Notes: generated by a model not told the origin, from the sequence alone. 62,558 nucleotides of DNA from Verrucomicrobiota bacterium (GCA_014382705.1 JACNJE010000104.1:46624-109181), one strand, 5' to 3'. Positions 1 through 9,012 are shown, counted from the first letter of the stretch. Numbers and translations are program-made.

Positions 1-1228
1 CCCTCGGATTGGAACCCACCTGATACGCACCAATGTTAATCAAATCCTGATTTTTCTGGTAAATCGCCAGCAAATCACGTGCTTTCCCGGATCTTTCCAG
101 TTGTTCACTCGATAGCAAATCCCGGGCCAAGCGACTGTTGCTTTGCAGGATATCAACGGCTGGATAGTGATTTAGCATCGCCAGTTCACGGGTCAAAATC
201 AGATGGCCATCCAAGATCGAACGCACTGAATCCGCTATAGGATCGTTCATGTCGTCCCCTTCGACCAACACCGTAAAAAGCCCTGTAATACTTCCTTTTT
301 CATCCGTGCCTGCTCTTTCAAGCAAACGCGGTAACAGCGCAAAAACCGATGGCGTATAGCCGCGCGAGGAGGGCGGTTCACCAATTGCCAGTCCAATCTC
401 ACGCTGGGCCATCGCAAACCGGGTGATCGAGTCCATCATCATGAGTACTTTCTTGCCTTGCCTCCTGAAATATTCCCCCATGGCCATCGCAAGGAAGGCA
501 CCCTTGACCCGGGCCAGCGCCGGTTCGTCGGCAGTTGCCACCACGACGATCGATTTTTTTCTCCCTTCCTCGCCAAGATCACGCTCGATAAATTCGCGAA
601 CCTCGCGTCCGCGTTCACCAATCAAGGCGATGATGTTGACATCCGCATCCCCGCAACTCGCCATCATGGCAAGCATCGTGGACTTGCCCACCCCGCTGCC
701 TGAAAAAATGCCCATTCGCTGGCCAACGCCAATCGGAGTGAACGTATCGACTGCGCGGATACCGGTCAGAAAGGTTTGATCGATTCGAGCCCGGGTGAGC
801 GGGTGTGGTGCAGATTGTTTTAAATCGGTGGATTCAAATCGGGAAGGCGCCGACAATCCATCCAGTGGATTGCCCAGTCCATCCAATACCCTTCCGAGCA
901 GTTCCTCCCCGACCGGAATCCTGAGTGAAGACCCGGTGGCAAGCACCTCGCAACCCGGATAGATCCCCTCCATTTGGCCAAGCGGCATCAGGAGCAGGTT
1001 TTGGCTTCTGAAACCGACCACCTCCGCCATAATCCCTTCCGGATTATTCGCAGACTCCAGTTTGCAGATTTCACCGATCGCCGCCCTTGGCCCCTGTGAC
1101 TCGATGACTAGGCCGATGATTTGAACGACCTTCCCTTTATGTTGAACCAGTTGGAGATCTGTCAACCCCGACTGAACGCGTGCGATCAGCTTGGAACCGA
1201 CCGCCTCTTCGTTAGCCGGGTGAGTCAT
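1..1228 (-). CDS. fliI: Flagellar export ATPase FliI, 3' end cut by the window edge
   Basis: FliI is the cytoplasmic ATPase that powers flagellar type III export together with FliH. About 409 codons are visible. The frame is open to base 1, so roughly the last 30 residues are missing compared with the usual ~440. The Walker A motif GSGVGKST lies near residues 177-184 and a Walker B segment (VLMMMDSITR) near residue 265. The visible C-terminal part (LINIGAYQ.GSNP) is typical of FliI and related F1-like beta subunits. The ATG at 1228 overlaps the TGA of fliH by 4 bp, which indicates translational coupling. It is the last visible gene of the flgB-fliI operon. The assignment is secure from the motifs and the gene order. 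Confidence 0.95.
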   Translation of the reverse strand, partial: MTHPANEEAVGSKLIARVQSGLTDLQLVQHKGKVVQIIGLVIESQGPRAAIGEICKLESANNPEGIMAEVVGFRSQNLLLMPLGQMEGIYPGCEVLATGSSLRIPVGEELLGRVLDGLGNPLDGLSAPSRFESTDLKQSAPHPLTRARIDQTFLTGIRAVDTFTPIGVGQRMGIFSGSGVGKSTMLAMMASCGDADVNIIALIGERGREVREFIERDLGEEGRKKSIVVVATADEPALARVKGAFLAMAMGEYFRRQGKKVLMMMDSITRFAMAQREIGLAIGEPPSSRGYTPSVFALLPRLLERAGTDEKGSITGLFTVLVEGDDMNDPIADSVRSILDGHLILTRELAMLNHYPAVDILQSNSRLARDLLSSEQLERSGKARDLLAIYQKNQDLINIGAYQVGSNPR

Positions 1229-1869
1229 TCCGTTACCGCCTTTTTGAGGAGACCGGCCTTGGTTTCCCGCCGCGCGTCCACGATCCCGTAATGGGTGTCC
1301 AGCAGGCAACCGCCGCGCGTGACCTCGGAGGATGCCTTGAAAAGAACTTTCCCGGCACCATGAGATTCGCCCAGCAACTCTGAATCCCCCTGTGTCAGCA
1401 ACTCCAAATCGTCCGGATGTAAAAGCACCACGATCTCTGCATCCTTTTCGGCCTTGTTCAAGGCGTCCTTCACGACACGTTCCACCATGGTCTTGTCTAT
1501 CGGCAAGTCGGCCACGATTTTCATGGCGATGTCGGCCGCCAGGTTGATGACATGTTTCTCAAGCGATTCGAGAATCTTGGGCACCTGCCCCCCCAGTTCA
1601 CTCCTGATATTGTCACAAAAATCTGCGAGTTCCTTGTCTTTCTCGGTCGTGTACTCCGCCTTCAAGAGGTCCAATTGCTGCTGAAGATTGGCTTCAGCCT
1701 CCCTTTTTCCCCGATCGTACGCCGCCTGCTCCGTTAGTTGCAGATCTTCCCGGGAGAGAACCTCCATATGCCGAAAAGGCGAACTCTCGCTTGAAATACG
1801 CACATCTTTAAGGCCGCCATTTGACGGTTCGACGGCCTCTCCTTTTTGCTGCTCTGCCAGCTCAATCAT
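1225..1869 (-). CDS. fliH: Flagellar assembly protein FliH
   Basis: FliH is the peripheral stalk-like regulator of the FliI ATPase. The 214-residue product has a charged, coiled-coil-prone middle (about residues 40-110, rich in A, E, K and Q) and a FliH/HrpE-like C-terminal domain. That domain has the pattern 'NLAADIAMKIV' followed by 'VVLLHPDDLELL', then a Gly-rich turn and 'GGCLLDTHYGIVDA', which is characteristic of FliH and YscL. It sits between fliG and fliI, as in many flagellar operons, and overlaps fliI by 4 bp. FliH sequences diverge strongly, so the call rests on the C-terminal pattern together with position. Confidence 0.9.
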   Translation of the reverse strand: MIELAEQQKGEAVEPSNGGLKDVRISSESSPFRHMEVLSREDLQLTEQAAYDRGKREAEANLQQQLDLLKAEYTTEKDKELADFCDNIRSELGGQVPKILESLEKHVINLAADIAMKIVADLPIDKTMVERVVKDALNKAEKDAEIVVLLHPDDLELLTQGDSELLGESHGAGKVLFKASSEVTRGGCLLDTHYGIVDARRETKAGLLKKAVTE

Positions 1870-1876
1870 TGTTTCT

Positions 1877-2887
1877 TCACGATAATTCCAATTCCCCGGA
1901 GTCTTCCATTTCCCGGATCACCCCGACAACGGATTCCTGCGCTGCATTGATGTCCGCCAGCTTGACTTTGCCGAGATTTTCCATCTCCTCCCGGACACTT
2001 ACGGCGGCTCGCTTGGACATGGCACCCAACAGGGCTTCCCGGACGCGATCGGTGGCAGCGATCAATGCCAACGGCAACCTGTCGGCATCGACCTGCGTCA
2101 TCGCTTTCTGCAACACCCGGTTGTCGAGGTCCGCCAAGTCGTCAAACGTGAACATCTTGGACTTGATCTCCCGAACCAAGTCGGGGATTCGCTCATCCAT
2201 GTTGTTCAGGATTTCATCCCGCGAATCCTTAGCCATGTTTTTGAGCAACGAGGCGGCTGATTGGTATCCCCCCGTCTGGTTAAGCGATCGTGTGATCTTA
2301 TCGCCAATCTTCTTGGACAACGTCCGCCCAACGGTTTCCACCACCTCAATCGGGGTTGGCTCGAGCTTGGCCAAGCGCTCGATCACGGTCTCGCGAACTG
2401 ATTCCGGAAGACGGAGGAGCACGTCCCCCGCCTTGGCCGGTGGAAGGTAGCTCAGCACGAGTGATATGGTTTGTGGCTGCTCTTCCTTGATCAGGTTCGT
2501 GATGCCAAGCGGATCCATGTCGATAATCTGCTGCATCGCGGCCACCGAGGTCCGGCTCATCGAGACGCGGCTAATGATCTCCTCCGCCTCAAACATGCCA
2601 ACCGCCTTTTCGAGCACCCTCTTGGTGTAATCCTCGCTGCCCTCAAGCGATGAAATGGCCTCAACCGCCCTCTCGGTATATTCGCGCAGGATTTTCTGCT
2701 GTTCATCGATGTTGAGCATGGGGAGATTTGCCATTTCAGCACAAACCTGCTCACGCTCATTTTTGTCGAATGTTTTGAGTATGATACCAGCCGCATCCTC
2801 ACCCAGGAGAATCATCAGGCCAGCCAGTTTTTGAACCTGGCTTAGTTTGACTTCAGTTGATGTTCCCTCTTCAGCCATTTGGCTCAC
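1877..2887 (-). CDS. fliG: Flagellar motor switch protein FliG
   Basis: FliG forms the torque-generating upper part of the cytoplasmic C-ring. It binds FliF through its N-terminal domain and MotA through its C-terminal domain. The 336-residue length matches the family. Typical stretches are 'LSQVQKLAGLMILLGEDAA' at the N-terminus, 'EEQPQTISLVLSYLPP' in the middle domain (about residues 135-150), and the charged torque helix region 'MFTFDDLADLDNRVLQKAM' (about residues 245-263). One CTTGGCCAAG palindrome (2366-2375) lies in frame and encodes Leu-Ala-Lys. The gene overlaps fliF by 4 bp. Confidence 0.97.
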   Translation of the reverse strand: MSQMAEEGTSTEVKLSQVQKLAGLMILLGEDAAGIILKTFDKNEREQVCAEMANLPMLNIDEQQKILREYTERAVEAISSLEGSEDYTKRVLEKAVGMFEAEEIISRVSMSRTSVAAMQQIIDMDPLGITNLIKEEQPQTISLVLSYLPPAKAGDVLLRLPESVRETVIERLAKLEPTPIEVVETVGRTLSKKIGDKITRSLNQTGGYQSAASLLKNMAKDSRDEILNNMDERIPDLVREIKSKMFTFDDLADLDNRVLQKAMTQVDADRLPLALIAATDRVREALLGAMSKRAAVSVREEMENLGKVKLADINAAQESVVGVIREMEDSGELELS

Positions 2888-4608
2888 ACCTTACCCTCGG
2901 AGTCATCGTCGGACAACAGCCAATTGCGGGCTGCCTGGCTCATTTTATCCGGTTTTTCTTCGATCAAGTCCTTCAGCACCTCAACGGTCACCCGCTCAGG
3001 TTGTTTGGTGCCAAGCCCGAAGTCCATCACGAGTTTCTTTTTCTCTTCAGTGATCATCTCCACTTCGTCCTCCTCCTCTTCCGCGGGAGTCACAGCCGGT
3101 GTTTCCGCTTGGCCCGTGGCCGGGGCGGCTTGGCCTTCCGGCACGGGGACACCCGCGCCAGCCGTGATGGCCGCCCCTTCAGCGGCCAAGCGATCAGCCA
3201 TCAACTCCCCGACGGTCATCCCGGTTGGTATGAACTCCTCGCTCGTGTTCTTGAAAGTCCTCACCACAAGAAACAACCCGCCAAGCAGCAGGGCGATGTA
3301 CATGAAGTTTTTCCCCATGTCCCAAAAGCGGGTCCAAAAATTACTCGAACTGACTGCGGCAAGCATCTGGTCTCTCTCGGTTGTGTCAAAAGTAACCGGC
3401 TGAACCTGCACATTGTTCGTGTCCGTCACATAGGACCCCAGGGCGAGCACCGCCGCCGTATGCAAACTGGTCACCAACCCCGCCGGCGGGTTGGTTGTGT
3501 TGACAAAGATGGCGGCATTCAACTCCTTAATTTGTCCGGGCAGAACGACCTTGTTGGTCATGCTCTTGGAGACAGCGTACTCCGACATTATGTCCTGCTT
3601 CAGGAATCCCACCTCATTGGTTGAAGCGGCGGCAAGCTGCGTGTTGGCACCGCCGGTCGCGATATTGGGAGTCACCCCTGCCGGGCCTCCCGGCTGGACC
3701 GCGGGCTCGATGCTTCGTTCCGTCATCGTATTCTCGGTCTTGATCGCCTTTTCCTCGGGATTGTAAATCTCCTGAGTGATGGTCTCTGAATCAGTGTTGA
3801 TATCGGCCGAAACCCTTGCCACCACGTTCCCCGGACCGACAACTTTCTCAAGCATGCTCTCCACCTTTTTGCCCAGGTAGTTCTCCAGTTCCTGCCGGGC
3901 GCGCAACCGGGACGACGTGACGGCAACGAGTGAACCCTCTTCGTCGTGTATGGACAGAACATTGCCGGAGTTGTCGACCACGGAAACATGGTTCACGCTC
4001 AACCCCTCGATCGAGTTGGCAACCAACATTTGAATCGCATTGACAGTCTCGGAGGATGGGCGGGTCATTCGTCGCATGGTGAGGAACACGGATGCCGTGG
4101 CGTGGCGGCCCGGGTCGATGAGCAGCCGGTTTTCAGGGCTCACAATCATGACACGTGCCGAATCGATCCCGTTGAACTTGGCGATTGTGCGGGCCAGTTC
4201 CCCCTGCACCGCCCTGTTGTAATTGGCGTGCTGCATGAAATCAGACATGCCAAGCGTGTTCTTGTCCAGCAATTCATACCCGATGCCTTCGCCTTTGGGG
4301 ATCCCCTGTGTTGCGAGTTGCATTCGCATCTGGTGCACCTGCGACGAAGGCACGTAAATGGATCCTCCCCCTTGGCTTATCTTGTACTTTACGCTGCTTG
4401 CATCCAGCGCCTGAGTGACCCGGCCGGCCTCTGCGGTATCAAGGTTGCCGTACAGGAGCGAATAGTCTGTTCTCCCCCCCCATACGAGCACGGCGACCAG
4501 TGCTGCGACGACCGCAAAACCGGCTGTAATCACCGTGACCTTTTGATTCAGGCCAAGCTCGCTCCATATGCCGGCCAACTGCTTCAGTAATTCCTTGATT
4601 GATTGCAT
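2884..4608 (-). CDS. fliF: Flagellar MS-ring protein FliF
   Basis: FliF builds the MS ring in the inner membrane and anchors FliG. At 574 residues it has normal length. A first transmembrane segment lies near residues 24-45 (VTVITAGFAVVAALVAVLVW) and a second near 436-450 (FMYIALLLGGLFLVV). Between them are the ring-building motifs, including 'GNVVARVSADIN'. The short cytoplasmic tail is acidic and then carries the FliG-binding region at the extreme C-terminus (NWLLSDDD). The end overlaps the fliG start by 4 bp, and fliE lies 32 bp upstream. Confidence 0.97.
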   Translation of the reverse strand: MQSIKELLKQLAGIWSELGLNQKVTVITAGFAVVAALVAVLVWGGRTDYSLLYGNLDTAEAGRVTQALDASSVKYKISQGGGSIYVPSSQVHQMRMQLATQGIPKGEGIGYELLDKNTLGMSDFMQHANYNRAVQGELARTIAKFNGIDSARVMIVSPENRLLIDPGRHATASVFLTMRRMTRPSSETVNAIQMLVANSIEGLSVNHVSVVDNSGNVLSIHDEEGSLVAVTSSRLRARQELENYLGKKVESMLEKVVGPGNVVARVSADINTDSETITQEIYNPEEKAIKTENTMTERSIEPAVQPGGPAGVTPNIATGGANTQLAAASTNEVGFLKQDIMSEYAVSKSMTNKVVLPGQIKELNAAIFVNTTNPPAGLVTSLHTAAVLALGSYVTDTNNVQVQPVTFDTTERDQMLAAVSSSNFWTRFWDMGKNFMYIALLLGGLFLVVRTFKNTSEEFIPTGMTVGELMADRLAAEGAAITAGAGVPVPEGQAAPATGQAETPAVTPAEEEEDEVEMITEEKKKLVMDFGLGTKQPERVTVEVLKDLIEEKPDKMSQAARNWLLSDDDSEGKV

Positions 4609-4640
4609 CCTTGCCTTGTTTTTGTCGTGTTACCCCTTGA

Positions 4641-5069
4641 TTACAGCCCCATCGACATTAATTCCTTATACGATTCCAGCAGCTTGTTTCGCAACTCAAC
4701 CATCATGGTGAACGCGACGCCGGCCTCCTGGAATTCAGTCATCACCTGGTGCAGGGGGACGTTCTCCCCGGCCAGCATGGCGTGCAGCGAGTTACCCATC
4801 TGCACATGCTTGTCGTTCACCTCGTGAACGAACTTACCCAGCACATTGTCAAACACGCCCTCTGAAGCCGATTGAGTCTGTGTGATGGACGCAGGCGTCG
4901 TGGCTGGAGATGTGGGGGCGACTTGGCCAAGCTGGGACAACTGCTGGCTGTACTGCCCCCCCATGGCGTTCATCTGGTCAGCCATGGCCCCCATCGCCTT
5001 GGCCTTGGCCAAGTGGGATTCCATCATGCTGTTGGACAACGGGTTGGTGTTGAGTGAAACTGACTGCAT
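4641..5069 (-). CDS. fliE: Flagellar hook-basal body complex protein FliE
   Basis: FliE is the small protein that joins the MS ring to the proximal rod. The 142-residue product ends with the conserved FliE segment 'FTMMVELRNKLLESYKELMSMGL'-like helix (about residues 120-142), preceded by a helix around 'VNDKHVQMGNSLHAML'. The N-terminal half (residues 1-75) is a low-complexity Ala/Gln/Ser/Thr region and is longer than in many homologues. It contains two copies of the CTTGGCCAAG palindrome (4922 and 5004), read as LGQ and LAK. Position between flgC and fliF supports the call. Confidence 0.93.
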   Translation of the reverse strand: MQSVSLNTNPLSNSMMESHLAKAKAMGAMADQMNAMGGQYSQQLSQLGQVAPTSPATTPASITQTQSASEGVFDNVLGKFVHEVNDKHVQMGNSLHAMLAGENVPLHQVMTEFQEAGVAFTMMVELRNKLLESYKELMSMGL

Positions 5070-5085
5070 TTTTGCTTTAAATCAA

Positions 5086-5517
5086 TTATTTGCCCATGTT
5101 GATGGTCTGCATGGCCAACGTGCGCGAAGTCCTGATCACTGACATGTTCGCCTCGTAGGCACGCGATGCGGAGATCAAGTCAGCCATCTCCTCATGGATG
5201 TGGACATTGGGATATTTCACCATGCCGTTCCCATCCGCATCAGGATGGCCCGGTTGATACACTTCACGGAACGGACGTGAATCCTCGATGATCTTGCTCG
5301 CCCGCACCTCGGACAGATTATTGCTGGGCAGGTCGGTTTTCTGTCCCATTTGCTTCCTCAGGATCGCGTCAAAATGAACCAATTGCCGCCGGTATGGCTC
5401 GCCGTCCTCGGCTTTCGTCGTGTTGGCGTTGGCGATGTTCTGGGAAATAACCTCCATGCGTATGCGTTCAGCGTGGAGGGCTGATGCGCTGCTTTGTAAG
5501 CCTGGGATGAGATCCAT
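5086..5517 (-). CDS. flgC: Flagellar basal-body rod protein FlgC
   Basis: FlgC is a proximal rod subunit. The 143-residue product has the N-terminal rod signature 'AERIRMEVISQNIANANTT' (about residues 16-34). It also has the C-terminal 'MADLISASRAYEANMSVIRT' helix (about residues 110-129) shared by axial proteins. Length and order (flgB-flgC-fliE) are standard. Three bases separate it from flgB, so the two are co-transcribed and probably coupled. Confidence 0.97.
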   Translation of the reverse strand: MDLIPGLQSSASALHAERIRMEVISQNIANANTTKAEDGEPYRRQLVHFDAILRKQMGQKTDLPSNNLSEVRASKIIEDSRPFREVYQPGHPDADGNGMVKYPNVHIHEEMADLISASRAYEANMSVIRTSRTLAMQTINMGK

Positions 5518-5520
5518 TGT

Positions 5521-5904
5521 TTAATGCACCCTGCCGGTGATGGCGGACTTGATTTTGTTTAATGATCGCCCGAGAACCTGAAGGGCGAACGAATGCGTGA
5601 TGGTATTTCTCTGCAGGTGAAGCAACTCATCTTCCATCTTCACCGTGTTGCCGTTTAACGCATCCGGAACAGCGGTGCGATCCACCTCGATTTGAGGGTT
5701 CACACGAGCCAGCCTAGACACATCACCCGAATCGACCGCCTTCTTCAGGCGCGCATCGAAATCGGCATTGATATCGATCCGCTTGTAATGGGGGGTCTCA
5801 AGATTGGCAAGATTGCTGGAGATCGCCTGATGCCTTAAAACCGCTGCGTCCAGGGTCTTTTTCAAGGCAACATAGGATTCTCTGGCATAAATTGCTTCCA
5901 GCAT
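5521..5904 (-). CDS. flgB: Flagellar basal-body rod protein FlgB
   Basis: FlgB is a proximal rod subunit and here opens the basal-body operon. The 127-residue product carries the rod signature 'HQAISSNLANLETPHYKRID' (about residues 25-44). The C-terminal helix is atypical but has the expected length. No ATG lies between residue 1 and the conserved motif, so the start at 5904 is the best choice, although no strong Shine-Dalgarno is visible before it. It is transcribed divergently from the Sel1-repeat gene at 6114. Confidence 0.95.
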   Translation of the reverse strand: MLEAIYARESYVALKKTLDAAVLRHQAISSNLANLETPHYKRIDINADFDARLKKAVDSGDVSRLARVNPQIEVDRTAVPDALNGNTVKMEDELLHLQRNTITHSFALQVLGRSLNKIKSAITGRVH

Positions 5905-5918
5905 TCCGGGCTGAAGTG

Positions 5919-5935
5919 AGCATCCTTCATGCCAT
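5919..5935 (-). promoter_or_regulatory. Candidate sigma-54 promoter upstream of flgB
   Basis: Read on the minus strand, the sequence is ATGGCATG, four bases, then ATGCT. This fits the -24/-12 pattern TGGCACG-N4-TTGCW with correct GG-to-GC spacing. The predicted start would fall about 4 bases before the flgB ATG. That gives an almost leaderless transcript and is a reason for caution. A similar element lies before fliW. Sigma-54 commonly drives early and middle flagellar genes. Confidence 0.35.
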
Positions 5936-6113
5936 TTTGGCCCAAATCGCTGTGTGCCACCTTGTTAGCTTCAGCGAAACCAAGACTCAGGAAGATCGGA
6001 ACCTCAAGTTTGTCTTTCTCGAATAAAACAACCGCAAAATGCAACGCTTGGCCCGGGACTAGCTTTCATTCTCTCGGTGCCCTGCCCGCCAATTGCAGAG
6101 CACGCCGCAGAAA

Positions 6114-7877
6114 ATGCGTTACAGCCGCGATAACAAAACAACTCGCTGGCCCCTGAAGCAATACGCCGTATTGCCGTTGGGATGGCTGTCTCTTTTCTGG
6201 CTGTTGAACCTTTCCTCCCCGCAGGCAAACGAACCTCTCGCCAAGCGTCAGTCGGAAACAACTGCGGCAAGCGAGGCGACCTTGGCTGACTGGATGGAAA
6301 AGAAAAACGAGGGCTGGGCCGCCTACAACCTTGGTCGGGCCTACCATCTGGGAACGCATGGGGCAGGAAAGAACGAAATCAAGGCTGCGGCATTTTACCG
6401 GATCGGCGCCGAGGCCAACTACGCCAAGGCACAGGCAAATCTGGGCTATTGTTACGAGACCGGATTTGGAGTGGAGCGGGATCCGCAAGAGGCAGCCAAG
6501 TTGTACCAGGCAGCTGCAGTACAGGGAAACCGTTACGGCCAGATAAACCACGCCAACAAACTTCTCAGTGACGCCCTTAAAACGAAAGACGAGGACAGGA
6601 TGATCGAGGCCAGTGAGTGGTACTTGAAGGCGCACTATCAGGATAAATCGCTGACCCAAGCCGCCTACGGCATTGGCGTTGTTTACTCGCAACTCCAATC
6701 CAAAACTCCTGAAAATGCAAAATTGGCCAAGCGCTGGTTTGGCTTGGCCGCCGCCGGAAAACACCCCGACGCCCAGTTCGCCCTCGGTTATATCGAAGAA
6801 GCCTCCGGCAACGGGAAGGCAGCGTTCAACTGGTACAGCTTGGCCAAGGCCGGAGGATCCCGCCACGCAGTTTTCAACCTCGGCCGTTGCTTCGAGAACG
6901 GGTTTGGAGTCGCCCAAAGCTCCAAGTTGGCCGGGGAGCATTACCGCTTGGCCGCAAGAGGCGGGCACCCACAATCGCAGTATGCGCTTGGCCTGCTGAT
7001 CTACAATGAAGCCAAGACCGAGGCAGGATTCCGGGAAGCTTACATGTGGTGGAGCTTGGCGAGAAAGAACGCCCTGCCAAGGGCCGCCGAAGCTCTCCAA
7101 AAGCTTGAATCGAGCCGATTGCTGAGCGCGGAAGACATCGCAACAGCCAGAAATGCAGCGGCGAATTTCACGCCTGAACCGTTTCACCAGGAAGCTTCCG
7201 CCGGTCCGTTCAACGAGGATGTTGTCGCAGGCAGGGAATTGGAGGCATCTGCCGCAGCCGGCTTTTTCGTCAGCCGTGACGGCTGGCTGATCACCTCCGC
7301 AAAAGCTCTCAGCCTCGACCAGAAAACCCGCGAACTGGAGTCCGGTTACGTGGTCAAAATAGTTACCGAGGCAGGAATATTCTCCGTTACAGACTCCATC
7401 CACTTGAACAAGGATGAAAGCATTGCGGCAGTGAAAGTGGCGGGTAATTTTCATCCTCTGCCCTTGTCGGACAGCGATGAGATCACCGAGGAAGCGGCCA
7501 TGTTTGCCGTGAGCCTCGACTCACCTTCCGGGGGCAACTTTGTTCCGCAAATACTCAAGGGGACAGTGAATCAAGCGGGTAAAGAACGCCGGAACGAGCC
7601 GATCTTCACTGTCAACACAACCGAGATCGCTGACTCACTTTCCAATTTCATGCTCTTCAACCCGCTTGGCCAAGCGACAGGCTTCGCCTTCCCGCCGGAA
7701 CACCCGGGCGCAACTGAGTTGGCCGCGGTGAAAATGAACGACATCAAGATTTTTTTAAGGAACAACATACCGAACGTTGCACTCGAGGAAAGCCAAGCGC
7801 AAAGGGAGCCAAGCGAAGTCGCCTTAATGGATCATGCAAGGCAATGCACGGCCATGGTGGTTGTTTACAGGAACTGA
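6114..7877 (+). CDS. Sel1-repeat protein with degenerate trypsin-like C-terminal domain
   Basis: The 587-residue product begins with a signal peptide or anchor (hydrophobic segment around residues 18-35, ending SSPQANE). It continues with about seven Sel1-like repeats (roughly residues 55-330; 'ANLGYCYETGFGVERDPQEA' type units). The last 200 residues resemble an S1C trypsin-like fold: 'GFFVSRDGWLITSAKAL', then 'DESIAAVKV', then 'LFNPLGQATGFAF'. At the expected His, Asp and Ser positions it has Ala/Lys-type, non-catalytic and Asn residues, so it is probably not a protease. The ATG at 6114 is chosen over the TTG at 6093. It heads the operon with fliA, motA and motB, and may be a periplasmic scaffold for the motor; that role is inference. 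Confidence 0.8.
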   Translation: MRYSRDNKTTRWPLKQYAVLPLGWLSLFWLLNLSSPQANEPLAKRQSETTAASEATLADWMEKKNEGWAAYNLGRAYHLGTHGAGKNEIKAAAFYRIGAEANYAKAQANLGYCYETGFGVERDPQEAAKLYQAAAVQGNRYGQINHANKLLSDALKTKDEDRMIEASEWYLKAHYQDKSLTQAAYGIGVVYSQLQSKTPENAKLAKRWFGLAAAGKHPDAQFALGYIEEASGNGKAAFNWYSLAKAGGSRHAVFNLGRCFENGFGVAQSSKLAGEHYRLAARGGHPQSQYALGLLIYNEAKTEAGFREAYMWWSLARKNALPRAAEALQKLESSRLLSAEDIATARNAAANFTPEPFHQEASAGPFNEDVVAGRELEASAAAGFFVSRDGWLITSAKALSLDQKTRELESGYVVKIVTEAGIFSVTDSIHLNKDESIAAVKVAGNFHPLPLSDSDEITEEAAMFAVSLDSPSGGNFVPQILKGTVNQAGKERRNEPIFTVNTTEIADSLSNFMLFNPLGQATGFAFPPEHPGATELAAVKMNDIKIFLRNNIPNVALEESQAQREPSEVALMDHARQCTAMVVVYRN

Positions 7878-7880
7878 TTT

Positions 7881-8186
7881 GTGAAGCTGATGATGTCAAT
7901 CATATCAGGTGGATGTTTCATGTCCGTGCTCGCCATCGGATATGCCCAGGACAACCCCCTGCCCACCACGCTCTTGAGAGCGACGGTTGCCATGCTGGCG
8001 GGGTTGCTGCTTGCCAGGTGGTGGGGACTGACGGTCAGGAAGCAACTGGCGATGATTTTCCTGAACGACTTGAAGCAGAAAGAAGAGACCACATCCGGGG
8101 AAACAACCGAAAACGCAGAAACCGAAGGGACTAAACAAGCCGCCGAATCCGGGGTCACACCAGAAGCCGAAGTCGCAGCCGAATGA
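7881..8186 (+). CDS. Small membrane protein in the fliA-mot operon
   Basis: I do not recognise this 101-residue protein. It starts with GTG three bases after the Sel1 gene and overlaps fliA by 4 bp, so it is clearly within the operon. Residues 1-22 look like a hydrophobic signal (ISGGCFMSVLAIGYAQ). A second hydrophobic segment lies near residues 31-47 (LRATVAMLAGLLLARWW). A basic patch follows, then an acidic Glu/Thr/Ala-rich tail (residues 70-101). It could be a two-helix inner membrane protein. No known flagellar family can be assigned from the sequence alone. Confidence 0.65.
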   Translation: MKLMMSIISGGCFMSVLAIGYAQDNPLPTTLLRATVAMLAGLLLARWWGLTVRKQLAMIFLNDLKQKEETTSGETTENAETEGTKQAAESGVTPEAEVAAE

Positions 8187-9001
8187 GAAAGACACGCCAA
8201 AAACCAGTGATCCCCGAGAAGGAACTTCCGCCTTCCTTCCGGCGCGCGAGACCGGTGGTACTGCCTCAAAAGGGCTACCTAGAGCATACGGAGAATGAAC
8301 TTGTCGAAAAATTCACCCCAATGGTCGTCAAATGGGTTCATCGCTTGGCGTACCACCCATCGCTGAAACAGGAGATTGATGATTTCCGCAACATTGGATT
8401 GACCGCATTAATCATGGCCAAGCGCAACTTTAACCCGGCGCTTGGAGTTCCCTTTGAGGCCTACTGCAGCAGGAGGATACGAGGTTCCATCCTTGACGCC
8501 ATCCGGAAGAAATTCAGCGGTTCGCGCACAATGGGCGCGAAGATGCGCAAAATTGAGCAGGCTATCTACGAGCTATCCGGCAACCTGGAACGCCCGCCCA
8601 CCGAGTCTGAGATTGCCGACCACATGAACCTCGAGCTCAATAAGTATCGGGAACTGCTTGACCAGGTGCAAAGGCACGTCTACATCTCTTTCAACGATCA
8701 ATGGGCAAAAGTCGATTCTGATGAGGACATCGAGAAGAAACTGGACGAGAGGCAACCCGACCCGAGTGTCGTGGCCGGGAACCACGACCTGCAGGAGTTG
8801 ATCCGAAAACGATTGGCCTCGATGAATCCCAAGCAACAGAAGGTTATCGCGTTTTACTATTATGAGGGATTACGATTCCGGGATATCGCCGAAATCATGA
8901 ATGTCACCGAGTCACGAGTCTGCCAGATTCACACCGAGGCTGTCCTGTCGCTGCGCAGCTTCATCAGGCGTATTGAAACAACAGGAGCAAAAAGAATTTA
9001 G
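8183..9001 (+). CDS. fliA: FliA-type RNA polymerase sigma factor (sigma-28)
   Basis: This group 3 sigma factor directs late flagellar genes such as flagellin. The 272-residue product has region 2 (about residues 45-110; 'FRNIGLTALIMAKRNFNP' then 'FEAYCSRRIRGSILDAIRK'). Region 3 follows (about 120-165; 'RPPTESEIADHMNL'), and then region 4 (about 200-260; 'EGLRFRDIAEIMNVTESRVC' helix-turn-helix). The 'RIRGSILDAIR' stretch is typical of FliA and WhiG types. The first ~40 residues are a basic, proline-rich extension. The operon links it to the stator genes. A candidate target promoter lies at 14619-14645. Confidence 0.93.
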   Translation: MRKTRQKPVIPEKELPPSFRRARPVVLPQKGYLEHTENELVEKFTPMVVKWVHRLAYHPSLKQEIDDFRNIGLTALIMAKRNFNPALGVPFEAYCSRRIRGSILDAIRKKFSGSRTMGAKMRKIEQAIYELSGNLERPPTESEIADHMNLELNKYRELLDQVQRHVYISFNDQWAKVDSDEDIEKKLDERQPDPSVVAGNHDLQELIRKRLASMNPKQQKVIAFYYYEGLRFRDIAEIMNVTESRVCQIHTEAVLSLRSFIRRIETTGAKRI

Positions 9002-9012
9002 GAGATAATCGC

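Noticed and set aside
6066-7454. 462-codon minus-strand open frame opposite the Sel1 gene
   Set aside because: Antisense to clear Sel1 repeats, no recognisable domain, and no start signal.
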